A stretch of 51,198 bases of DNA from Clostridiales bacterium (GTDB lineage: Bacteria > Bacillota > Clostridia > Oscillospirales > Oscillospiraceae): positions 1 through 51,198 of the forward strand of contig SFFV01000016.1 in NCBI GenBank assembly GCA_004557735.1, in the 5' to 3' direction. The notes under the pieces were generated by a model that was not told the origin of the DNA, ran no database searches, and saw nothing but the letters and a program-made list of their open reading frames with translations. The stretch's first letter is position 1. Each line of letters opens with the position of its first letter. The position numbers and the translations under genes were made by a program. Positions 1-7,218 of the stretch are shown here, one piece after another.

Positions 1-128
1 AATACAACGATTTCCCCATGCGCCCCCTCAACTGGCGCTCTCCCAAACTCGTCCTTTCTTCTTTTCCCTCTCTGTAACACATCATTGACAAACCTACAAT
101 AAAAACGGCGGCTTTTTCTTTTCGCGGC

Positions 129-156
129 TTGCCTTTTTCCGGAAAACCTCTATAAT
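129..156 (+). promoter_or_regulatory. Probable sigma-A promoter of hemZ
   Basis: TTGCCT at 129-134 and a perfect TATAAT at 151-156 are separated by 16 nt. The predicted transcription start (about 162-164) lies only a few bases before the ATG at 166, which leaves no room for a ribosome site. The 128 bases before it hold no gene that I can support. Confidence 0.6.
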
Positions 157-165
157 ATAACTGTT

Positions 166-1662
166 ATGGATATTTTTCTTCTGGAAAACGACTATAAATA
201 TGCCGCCGAGCAGATGATGCTCATGCTCTTTCCGGACGAGCGGCCGGCGTATCCGGCTTCCGCTGCCGATGCGCGGAGCGGGCGTTCCGCCGCGCTGCGG
301 CTGTGTCCCGGCGAGACGTATACGACGGCTGTGTGCCGTCTCGAATATGACGGAGACGGTGCGCGCGGCTATGCCCGCATCCGCACCGACCGGCTGCGCG
401 ATGCGCACGAACGCCCCCGGCTGGAGCAGCGCATTTTAAAGCTCGCTTTCTACCGCGCCGCGATCGCTCTCGGTGTGCCGAAGCCGGAGTGGGGCTGTCT
501 TACCGGCGTGCGCCCGGCAAAGCTCCTCGCGGGCCTCATCCGCCGGGACGGGCTGAGCGAGACGGACGCCGTGCGGATGCTGACCGATACGTTCGATGTG
601 TCGAAGGAGAGAGCGGCTCTCGCTCTCGCCGCGGAGCGCGCCGCGGCAAAGGCGGAAGCGACGCTCGCGCCGGAGGATGTGTGTTTGTACATCGGCATCC
701 CGTACTGCCCGACGCGCTGCGCCTATTGCAGCTTTGTGAGCGTGGACGCGCCGAAACTTTTGAAAAGCATCCCGGACTATCTCGACGCGCTCGGGCAGGA
801 GATGCGCTCGACTGCCGCGGCGGTGAAGGCTGCCGGGCGGCGCATCGCTGCGGTATACGTCGGCGGCGGCACGCCCACGACGCTCACGGCGCCGGAGCTT
901 GACCGGCTGCTTGCGGACACGAAGGCGTGCTTTGACCTTTCCGCCTGCCGGGAGTTCACCGTCGAGGCCGGGCGGCCCGACACCGTGACGGAGGAAAAGC
1001 TCGCGGTGCTTGTTTCGCACGGCGTGAACCGCGTGAGCGTCAACCCGCAGACGATGTCGGACGAGGTGCTCGAAACGATCGGGCGGCGCCACACCGCCGC
1101 CGAGGTGCGCGAGGCGGTGGCAATGGTGAAGAGATTCCCGCAGCTCGCGTTCAACATGGATCTTATCGCGGGACTTCCCGGCGACACGCCGGAGAGCTTC
1201 GCCGGCACGGTGCGCGAGGTGATCGCGCTGGGCGCGGAGAATATCACGGTGCACACGCTCGCGCTCAAAAAGGGCTCGCGCTTTCTTACCGAGGGCACGG
1301 CGCTGCCGGATGGAAGGGCTGTCGGCGAAATGCTCGGCGCCGCGCGCGAAAAGCTCGAAGCGGCGGGGTACGCGCCGTACTATCTTTACCGGCAGAAGTT
1401 CATGTCCGGCAGCTTTGAAAACGTCGGCTGGACGAAACCGGGATACGAAAATCTCTACAACATATGCATTATGGAGGAGCTTTGCGGCATTCTCGCCGTG
1501 GGCGCGGGCGGCTCTACAAAGCTCACGGCGCCCGGCGGCGTCGTAAAGCGTCTCATGGCGCCGAAGTACCCGCGCGAATACATGGAGCGCATTGCGCAGA
1601 TATGTGCCGAAAAGGACGGGATCGTCCGCTTTTATAAATCCGAACCGAAAGGGAAAAACTGA
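166..1662 (+). CDS. hemZ: HemZ-type coproporphyrinogen dehydrogenase-like radical SAM protein
   Basis: Radical SAM protein of the oxygen-independent coproporphyrinogen oxidase family, HemZ branch (498 aa, about the length of Bacillus HemZ). The 4Fe-4S-binding cysteines are C181, C185 and C188 in CPTRCAYC, just after YIGIPY. A HemZ-like N-terminal region precedes it and includes a WGCLTGVRPAKLL stretch. YVGGGTPTT, EAGRPDT and MDLIAGLPGDT follow, then a C-terminal segment PYYLYRQKFM typical of the family. HemZ members are named for a role in haem synthesis, but many HemN-like proteins have other roles, so the substrate is uncertain. The kinase-like gene behind it starts 1 nt after the stop, so the two are co-transcribed. 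The ATG has no Shine-Dalgarno sequence and sits almost at the predicted transcription start. Confidence 0.9.
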   Translation: MDIFLLENDYKYAAEQMMLMLFPDERPAYPASAADARSGRSAALRLCPGETYTTAVCRLEYDGDGARGYARIRTDRLRDAHERPRLEQRILKLAFYRAAIALGVPKPEWGCLTGVRPAKLLAGLIRRDGLSETDAVRMLTDTFDVSKERAALALAAERAAAKAEATLAPEDVCLYIGIPYCPTRCAYCSFVSVDAPKLLKSIPDYLDALGQEMRSTAAAVKAAGRRIAAVYVGGGTPTTLTAPELDRLLADTKACFDLSACREFTVEAGRPDTVTEEKLAVLVSHGVNRVSVNPQTMSDEVLETIGRRHTAAEVREAVAMVKRFPQLAFNMDLIAGLPGDTPESFAGTVREVIALGAENITVHTLALKKGSRFLTEGTALPDGRAVGEMLGAAREKLEAAGYAPYYLYRQKFMSGSFENVGWTKPGYENLYNICIMEELCGILAVGAGGSTKLTAPGGVVKRLMAPKYPREYMERIAQICAEKDGIVRFYKSEPKGKN

Positions 1663-1663
1663 T

Positions 1664-2602
1664 ATGGCCTACTATCTTTCCGAGATCAACGATCGCTGCC
1701 GTACCGATGCCGCCGGATTTATCGCCGAGTGCGACGGCATTTACGCCAGCCGGCTGGAGCTTGCCGCCGACCGCATTATGGAAAACATGGAAAAAAGCCC
1801 GATCGTGCTGCTCTCCGGTCCCTCCGGCAGCGGCAAGACGACGACCGCGCTGAAGATCTGCGAGGTGCTCGAGCAGCGCGGCGTGCGCACGCACAGCATC
1901 TCCATGGACAACTATTTCATAACCGTCTCCCCGGAAACGACGCCGCGCACGCCCGAGGGGAAATACGATTTTGAGTCGCCCCTGTGTATGGACATGGAGC
2001 TTTTGAACGAGCATTTTTCCGTGCTCTCGGAGGGCGGGCGTATCCTTGTGCCGCGCTACGACTTCGTGCACCAGTGCCGCGATCTGGAGCCGAGCGCTTC
2101 GCTGCGCCTGAAGAAAAACGAGGTCGCCGTTTTCGAGGGGATCCACGCGCTCAACGACTCGATCACGCTCGTGCACCCGGAGGCCTTCAAGCTCTATATC
2201 AGCGCGCGCAGCAACATTCTCGACGATAACGGCGCGGTCGTATTCAAGGGCACCTGGATGCGTCTCATGCGCCGCACGGTGCGCGACTATCTCTTCCGCG
2301 GCACCGCCGCGCAGCAGACGCTCGCGCACTGGGCGAACATCCGCCGCGGCGAGAAGCTGTATATTTCGCCCTTTAAGGACAAGGCAAATCTCCAGTTCGA
2401 CTCGTCGTTTGCCTACGAGGTGCCGGTGCTCAACAACACCGCCACGGATCTTTTTAACGCCATGCCCGCCGACACGCCGCGATACAGTGAGCTGCAGAGC
2501 ATCCTCCCGGCGTTCGAGCGCTTTGAGGATGTCTCGCCCGACCTCCTCGCAAAGGACTCGCTGCTGCGGGAGTTCATCGGCGGCGGAAAATACCTGTACT
2601 GA
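1664..2602 (+). CDS. Uridine kinase-like nucleoside kinase (P-loop)
   Basis: A 312-aa P-loop kinase of the phosphoribulokinase/uridine kinase family. The Walker A motif SGPSGSGKTT lies at residues 51-60. Next come a substrate-side region with SMDNYFIT and a P-T-P-EGKYDFESP segment (about 85-110), then an R-YDF loop and VFEGIHALN, which are characteristic of uridine kinases. Longer relatives in Firmicutes carry an extra N-terminal TGS/threonyl-tRNA-synthetase-like domain; this one does not. The start was chosen at 1664, one base after the hemZ stop, because upstream in-frame codons lie inside hemZ. It probably phosphorylates a pyrimidine nucleoside by ATP, but the exact substrate cannot be read from sequence. 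Its coupling to hemZ suggests shared transcription rather than a shared pathway. Confidence 0.8.
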   Translation: MAYYLSEINDRCRTDAAGFIAECDGIYASRLELAADRIMENMEKSPIVLLSGPSGSGKTTTALKICEVLEQRGVRTHSISMDNYFITVSPETTPRTPEGKYDFESPLCMDMELLNEHFSVLSEGGRILVPRYDFVHQCRDLEPSASLRLKKNEVAVFEGIHALNDSITLVHPEAFKLYISARSNILDDNGAVVFKGTWMRLMRRTVRDYLFRGTAAQQTLAHWANIRRGEKLYISPFKDKANLQFDSSFAYEVPVLNNTATDLFNAMPADTPRYSELQSILPAFERFEDVSPDLLAKDSLLREFIGGGKYLY

Positions 2603-2655
2603 CCGCTTTTCCGGCCCGCGCCGGAGTACAAAGAGAGAAAGGACGCATACCGCCC

Positions 2656-4044
2656 ATGGCACAGCTTCGCGACCCCAATGCAAAAAGAGATTTCATGCTC
2701 AACACGCCCATTCCCAGGCTCGTGCCGAAAATGGCGCTGCCGTCCATCGCGGGAATGCTCGTTACGAGCGCCTATAACCTTGCCGATACGCTTTTTGTGA
2801 GTCAGCTCGGCACGGACGCCACGGGCGCTGTCGGCGTAAACGGCTCGATCGATCTCATCATTATGATGGCGGGCTCACTCCTTGCCGTGGGCGCGGCGAG
2901 CCTTACGTCGCGCCTGCTCGGCGCGAAGGAGGACAAGCGTGCCCGCGAGGTGCTCTCGACCTGCTTTTTCCTTGCGCTCGCACTTGGAACGCTCGTGCTC
3001 ATCCTTGGTTTTGCGTATCAGGACGGGATACTGCGCCTGCTCGGCGCGAACGAAGACATTCTCCCGTATTCGGAGCAGTACTGCCGGTACATCCTGCTTG
3101 CCGCGCCGTTTATGGCGACGAGCTTTGTTCTCAACCAATGCCTGCGCGCCGAGGGCAGCGCCGTTTTTTCCATGACCGGCATGGTGGCGGGCGCGGTGCT
3201 CAATGTGGCGCTTGACCCGCTCTTTATCTTCACGTTCGGCTGGGGCGTCGCGGGAGCAAGTGCTGCGACGGCTATATCCAAGGTCGTCAGCTGGTGTATC
3301 CTCATGACGCCGTACTTCCGCAAAAAGACGCTGCTCACGATCCGCTTCCGGCAGTTCCGCCCGCGCTGGAGCGACGCCAAAGAGGTCTGCGCCATGGGCA
3401 GCGCGAGCTTTTTCCGCAACGGGCTCGGAACACTCGCCGGGATACTGCTCAACCGCATCGCCGTTACCTACGGCACGAGCGCCCTCGCGGCGATCAATGT
3501 GGCGAACCGCATCACCATGTTTATGACGAGCGCCTGTCTCGGCTTCGGCCAGGGCTTTCAGCCCGTGGCGGGCTTCTCGTGGGGCGCGAAGCGGTTTGAC
3601 CGCGTGCGGGAATCGTTCCGGTTTTCCATGATCGCATGCGTCGCCGGCATTTCCGCTGTGGCGCTCGTTGTCGGCATCTTCGCCCGGCCCATCCTGCTGC
3701 TTTTTACGGAGGACGATGCCGAGCTTGTGCGCATCGGCGTGTTCTCTCTGCGCATCCAGTGTCTCGCCATGCCGTTCCACGGCTTCGGCATCATCGTGAA
3801 TATGCTCTGCTCCGGCATCGGGCGGGCGCTGCCGTCGCTGCTGCTGGGGCTGGCGCGGCAGGGCATCTGCTTTTTCCCGATACTGCCTCTTATGGTTCGG
3901 CTCTGGGGCGTGTGGGGCATCGCGTCGGTGCAGGGCGCGGCGGACATGCTTGTGATGCTGCTCGCCGTGCCGATCGCCGTGCGCGTCTCGCGCGACATCC
4001 GGCGGCGGGAGGCCGGGCAGGGGGGAGAAATATCCCCGGCGTAA
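2656..4044 (+). CDS. MATE family efflux transporter
   Basis: A 462-aa integral membrane protein with about twelve hydrophobic segments in two similar halves, as in the MATE (multidrug and toxic compound extrusion) family. The N-terminal IPRLVPKMALPSIAGMLVTS and the following YNLADTLFVSQLG match the first helix and loop of the DinF/NorM-like group. The second half opens with a similar SASFFRNGLGTLAG. Family members export cationic drugs or metabolites using a Na+ or H+ gradient; the substrate here is unknown. An AAAGGA-like ribosome site precedes the ATG. It lies 53 nt after the kinase gene and may be in the same transcript. The next gene has its own promoter. Confidence 0.9.
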   Translation: MAQLRDPNAKRDFMLNTPIPRLVPKMALPSIAGMLVTSAYNLADTLFVSQLGTDATGAVGVNGSIDLIIMMAGSLLAVGAASLTSRLLGAKEDKRAREVLSTCFFLALALGTLVLILGFAYQDGILRLLGANEDILPYSEQYCRYILLAAPFMATSFVLNQCLRAEGSAVFSMTGMVAGAVLNVALDPLFIFTFGWGVAGASAATAISKVVSWCILMTPYFRKKTLLTIRFRQFRPRWSDAKEVCAMGSASFFRNGLGTLAGILLNRIAVTYGTSALAAINVANRITMFMTSACLGFGQGFQPVAGFSWGAKRFDRVRESFRFSMIACVAGISAVALVVGIFARPILLLFTEDDAELVRIGVFSLRIQCLAMPFHGFGIIVNMLCSGIGRALPSLLLGLARQGICFFPILPLMVRLWGVWGIASVQGAADMLVMLLAVPIAVRVSRDIRRREAGQGGEISPA

Positions 4045-4072
4045 GTTTTTTCGGTCGGGCGGATATTTATGC

Positions 4073-4100
4073 TTGACTTTTTCCTTTAGCGCGTTATACT
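4073..4100 (+). promoter_or_regulatory. Promoter of the lysine riboswitch and transporter
   Basis: TTGACT at 4073-4078 and TATACT at 4095-4100 with a 16-nt spacer. The predicted start is near 4107, just upstream of the L-box aptamer. Confidence 0.7.
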
Positions 4101-4106
4101 GTTAAT

Positions 4107-4320
4107 ATCTTAATAAAAATTCAATGATAGAGGCGCGATCAACATCAGTACGCTTTCGTTGTCCGGCAGACACCGGGGGAGCGGAAAGGGACGATCGCCG
4201 AAGGGGTTCGCCGCGGTCTGGCGGTGGATCTCTGGGACGCGGAAGAACATTCCGCGTACTGTCACTTCGGTGGAGAGCTGTCATTGCTGCGAATTTAGTA
4301 TCTGTTTACTAACTATTTTT
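4107..4320 (+). promoter_or_regulatory. Lysine riboswitch (L box)
   Basis: The 340 bases between the MATE gene and the next gene hold the conserved core of the lysine riboswitch. The pieces are GATAGAGGCGCGATCAACAT (from 4126), GGAAAGGGACGATCGCCGAAG (4183-4203), CTCTGGGACG (about 4230-4239), ACTGTCAC (4258-4265) and GGTGGAGAGCTGTC (4269-4282). These sit in the order and spacing of the five-helix aptamer. TTAGTA (4295-4300) and TACTAA (4307-4312) after P1 can pair and may belong to the switching region. A terminator hairpin follows. Lysine binding should promote termination, shutting off the downstream carrier when lysine is plentiful. Confidence 0.93.
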
Positions 4321-4369
4321 GTATGCACAGCCGCGATCCTTCCACCGGGGATCACGGCTTTTTGCATAC
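4321..4369 (+). terminator. Intrinsic terminator of the lysine riboswitch
   Basis: AGCCGCGATCC pairs with GGATCACGGCT (one mismatch) around a short loop and runs into TTTTT at 4359-4363. The outer bases GTATGCA (4321-4327) and TGCATAC (4363-4369) can extend the stem. It lies 15-20 nt before the transporter ribosome site, as expected for transcriptional attenuation. Confidence 0.85.
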
Positions 4370-4384
4370 GCGGGAGGTTTTCGC

Positions 4385-5905
4385 ATGTTTTACGGTACCA
4401 TCTGGGCGCTGCTGCCGCCGGTCGTCGCCATTGCTCTGGCGCTGATCACCAAGGAGGTCTATTCCTCGCTCTTTCTCGGCATCGTCGTGGGCGCGGCGCT
4501 TGCCGCCGGATTCGCGCCGGTCGGGACGCTCGACATCATTATCAACGACGGCTTCATCGCCGGTGTGGCGGACGCCTGGAACGTCGGTATTTTCCTGTTT
4601 CTCATCCTGCTCGGCATCCTTGTTGCGCTCATGAACCGCGCGGGCGGCTCGGCGGCGTTCGGACGCTGGGCGGAAAAGAATGTGCACACCCGCGCCGGCG
4701 CGATGCTTGCCACGTTCCTTCTCGGCGTGCTGATTTTTGTGGACGACTATTTCAACTGCCTCACGGTCGGCAGCGTCATGCGCCCGGTGACAGACGGCCA
4801 CCGCATCTCCCGCGCCAAGCTCGCCTATCTCATCGATGCGACTGCCGCGCCCATATGCATGATCGCACCGATCTCTTCGTGGGCAGCGGCGGTCTCCGGC
4901 ATTGTGGACGAGAGCGTCATGTCCGGCACGGAGCTCTTCGTGCGTGCCATCCCCTGGAACTACTACAGCCTTCTCACGCTCGTATTCGTCGTCGGTCTCT
5001 CGCTCATGCAGTTTGACTTCGGCCCGATGAAGCTGCACGAAATGAACGCGCGGCTCAACGGCGACCTCTTCACCTCCGGCGAGCGGCGCAACGATGCGGA
5101 GAGCATGGCCGTCTCGCCCAAGGGCAAGGTCATCGATCTCGTGCTCCCAGTGCTTGTTCTCATCGTCTGCTGCATCACCGGCATGCTGTATGTCGGCGGA
5201 TTCTTCTCCGGCACGCCGTTCGCCGCGGCCTTCGCCGGGACGAACGCCTCCGTCGGCCTGCCCTGGGGTACGCTCATCGCGCTCGTATTCACCGTGATCT
5301 ACTACATCTGCCGCGGCCTGCTGCGCTTCAAGGAAGCGATGGAGTGCACGACGAAGGGCTTCATCGCCATGGTTCCGGCGCTGCTCATTCTCACGTTTGC
5401 CGTAACGCTCAAGAACATGACCGGCATGCTCGGCGCGGCGGAGTATGTGTACGGCGTGATGCAGGGCGCGTCGCAGAGTCTTTATAACATGCTCCCGGCG
5501 ATCATCTTCCTCGTTGGCTGCGGTCTCGCATTCTCTACTGGCACGAGCTGGGGTACGTTCGGCATTCTGATCCCGATCGTGACGGACGTGTTCCCGGCGG
5601 ACAGCCAGCTTCTCATCATCGGCGTCTCCGCGTGCCTTGCGGGCGCCGTCATGGGCGACCACTGCTCGCCGATCTCCGATACGACGATCATGGCCTCCGC
5701 CGGCGCACAGTGCGACCATCTCAACCATGTTTCCACACAGATCCCCTACGTTCTCACCGTTGCCGCCGTTTCGTTTGTCAACTACATCGTCGCCGGGTTC
5801 GTGCAGAACGTGTACATCTGCCTCGCCATCGGCGTCGCGCTCACGCTTGCCACGCTCTTTGTGCTGCGCGCCGTGACGTCCCGCCGCGGGACCGTCAACG
5901 CCTGA
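4385..5905 (+). CDS. NhaC-family carrier, predicted lysine transporter
   Basis: A 506-aa membrane protein with about eleven or twelve hydrophobic segments, matching the NhaC Na+/H+ antiporter superfamily. Recognisable parts are VDDYFNCLTVGSVMRPVTD, IDATAAPICMIAPISSWAA, SFSTGTSWGTFGI-like GLAFSTGTSWGTFGILIPI, and GDHCSPISDTTIMASAGA near the C-terminus. The start is the ATG at 4385, 8-10 nt after GGGAGG; in-frame codons further upstream fall inside the riboswitch terminator. Comparative genomics of L-box regulons assigned NhaC-type carriers of this kind to lysine uptake (called LysW). The riboswitch directly upstream makes lysine the best-supported substrate, although sequence alone cannot exclude cation exchange. 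It forms a single-gene unit closed by the terminator at 5929. Confidence 0.85.
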   Translation: MFYGTIWALLPPVVAIALALITKEVYSSLFLGIVVGAALAAGFAPVGTLDIIINDGFIAGVADAWNVGIFLFLILLGILVALMNRAGGSAAFGRWAEKNVHTRAGAMLATFLLGVLIFVDDYFNCLTVGSVMRPVTDGHRISRAKLAYLIDATAAPICMIAPISSWAAAVSGIVDESVMSGTELFVRAIPWNYYSLLTLVFVVGLSLMQFDFGPMKLHEMNARLNGDLFTSGERRNDAESMAVSPKGKVIDLVLPVLVLIVCCITGMLYVGGFFSGTPFAAAFAGTNASVGLPWGTLIALVFTVIYYICRGLLRFKEAMECTTKGFIAMVPALLILTFAVTLKNMTGMLGAAEYVYGVMQGASQSLYNMLPAIIFLVGCGLAFSTGTSWGTFGILIPIVTDVFPADSQLLIIGVSACLAGAVMGDHCSPISDTTIMASAGAQCDHLNHVSTQIPYVLTVAAVSFVNYIVAGFVQNVYICLAIGVALTLATLFVLRAVTSRRGTVNA

Positions 5906-5928
5906 AAAGCCTCGTTTCGATAAACCGG

Positions 5929-5958
5929 ACGCGCCGGAGTGAAAGCTCCGGCGCGTTT
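5929..5958 (+). terminator. Terminator after the lysine transporter
   Basis: An 11-bp perfect stem ACGCGCCGGAG / CTCCGGCGCGT around a 6-nt loop, followed by a short T-rich stretch. Confidence 0.7.
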
Positions 5959-6025
5959 GACATTTTCAGTTTTTTGTATCTTTCCTCCGGCGGGATTTCC
6001 GGTATAATGAAAGGGCAAGAAAAAC

Positions 6026-6036
6026 GGAGGTGATCC
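6026..6036 (+). promoter_or_regulatory. Extended Shine-Dalgarno of the mntP-like gene
   Basis: GGAGGTGATCC is complementary over 11 consecutive bases to the usual 3' end of bacterial 16S rRNA. It stands 9 nt (counted from GGAGG) before a GTG codon at 6040 and so fixes that start. A TATAAT at 6003-6008 lies just upstream, giving a very short leader. Confidence 0.7.
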
Positions 6037-6039
6037 GGT

Positions 6040-6612
6040 GTGAGATATTGGCAAATTCTGGTTTTCTGTCTGGGCATATCGCTGGATGTGTTCGGCGCCG
6101 CCGTGTGTCAGGGGGCGGTGCTCGGCGAGATCCGCCGCCGCCGCATTGCCGTTTACTGTGTGATCTTCTGCGCGGCGCAGACTGCGGCGATGGAGATCGG
6201 GCGGCTTCTCGGCACGCTGCCGCGCTTCGCGTCGTACTATACCGTGTCGCAGGGACTGTGGCGCCTTTTCGGCGCGCTCATCTTCTTTGCGCTCGGCGTA
6301 TATCTGATCGTCAAGGCGATCCGGAAAAAGGCCGTATTTGAGCACCGCTCCGAGATTACCTACAAAAAGGTCGTGGGCACCGCCCTGTTCACGAGCCTTG
6401 ACTCGCTGCTTGCCGGCATCAGCTCCCGCTTTCTTGATGCGTACTGGCTCTCCTGCCTTGCCACGCTCTTCGGCGTAACGGCGCTGTGCGCGTTCTTCGG
6501 CGTGTCGGTGGGCTATCATTTCGGATATGCGCAGAAAAACACCACATACGGGATTGGCGGCGCGCTCTTTTTCCTGACCGGCGTGGTTGTGCTGATCCGT
6601 TTGTTTTTGTGA
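6040..6612 (+). CDS. MntP-like manganese efflux pump (DUF204 family)
   Basis: A 190-aa, six-helix membrane protein with the internal duplication of the MntP/YtaF group. The first repeat begins LGISLDVFGAAVCQGAVLG (residues about 10-28). The second begins TSLDSLLAGIS near residue 112. The conserved Asp of each half (SLD) is present; these residues are needed for Mn2+ export in characterised MntP proteins. The length is typical. Translation starts at a GTG, fixed by a very strong ribosome site. It is followed 13 nt later by a TetR regulator, which may control it. The 5' leader is too short to hold a Mn2+-sensing yybP-ykoY riboswitch, so the usual riboswitch control is absent here. The first half is less typical than the second, so another small-ion substrate remains possible. 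Confidence 0.75.
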   Translation: MRYWQILVFCLGISLDVFGAAVCQGAVLGEIRRRRIAVYCVIFCAAQTAAMEIGRLLGTLPRFASYYTVSQGLWRLFGALIFFALGVYLIVKAIRKKAVFEHRSEITYKKVVGTALFTSLDSLLAGISSRFLDAYWLSCLATLFGVTALCAFFGVSVGYHFGYAQKNTTYGIGGALFFLTGVVVLIRLFL

Positions 6613-6625
6613 AAGAGGGGCATGT

Positions 6626-7168
6626 ATGGACAGCCGCAAGGACTTGACAAAGCGCCTGATCGCCGACAGCTTCAAGGCAATGCTGCTGCGGTATCCCTTT
6701 GAAAAGATCTCCATTATGATGATAACGAACGAGGCGGGCATCCGCCGCCCGTCGTTTTATAACCACTTCCAGGACAAATACGATCTGCTCGCGTGGATCG
6801 TGGAGACGGACGTGATCGCCCCGGCGGGCGAGCCGCTGCGCCGCGGCGACGGGGTCGGCGCGCTGCGCACGATTTTTGCCGGGCTTATGGAAGACAGGGC
6901 CTTTTACCGCAAGGCGTTCGCCGTTACGGGACAAAATGGCTTTGAGGATTCGTTTGCGGACGCCGTGCAGCGTCTGCTTCTGGAAAACACGGGGCTTACG
7001 CCGGGCGCCGGACACACGGGGCTTCTCTCGGAAAAGACGGTGGCGCGCTTCAACGCCATCTGCCTCGTGTCCACGGTGAAGAACTGGCTGGACAGCGCTC
7101 ACACTGCGAGCGTGGACGAGCTGGTGGACGCCTACCTCTATCTCGTTTCCCACAGCACGTGGATATAG
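6626..7168 (+). CDS. TetR/AcrR family transcriptional regulator
   Basis: A 180-aa repressor-type protein. Residues 5-52 form the TetR DNA-binding domain, with ISIMMITNEAGIRRPSFYNHF as helix-turn-helix and recognition helix, followed by KYDLLAWIV at the start of helix 4. The rest is a helical ligand/dimer domain like that of DhaS-type TetR proteins, ending VSHSTWI. The ATG at 6626 follows AGAGGGG by 5-6 nt. It is downstream of, and probably co-transcribed with, the mntP-like gene and may sense a condition linked to that pump. The ligand is not predictable. A strong hairpin ends the transcript. Confidence 0.85.
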   Translation: MDSRKDLTKRLIADSFKAMLLRYPFEKISIMMITNEAGIRRPSFYNHFQDKYDLLAWIVETDVIAPAGEPLRRGDGVGALRTIFAGLMEDRAFYRKAFAVTGQNGFEDSFADAVQRLLLENTGLTPGAGHTGLLSEKTVARFNAICLVSTVKNWLDSAHTASVDELVDAYLYLVSHSTWI

Positions 7169-7174
7169 AAAAAT

Positions 7175-7216
7175 AAAGCACAGCGGCCGGCGGAAACACG
7201 CCGGCCGCTGTGCTTT
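7175..7216. terminator. Bidirectional terminator between convergent transcripts
   Basis: A 19-bp perfect stem (7175-7193 with 7198-7216) with a short loop, an A-run on one side and a T-run on the other. It serves the TetR transcript (+) and the long recG/ftsW transcript (-). Confidence 0.9.
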
Positions 7217-7218
7217 TG

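Noticed and set aside
5906..6039. Manganese (yybP-ykoY) riboswitch upstream of the mntP-like gene
   Set aside because: A TATAAT at 6003 leaves a leader of roughly 30 nt, too short for the aptamer, and no core motif is present.
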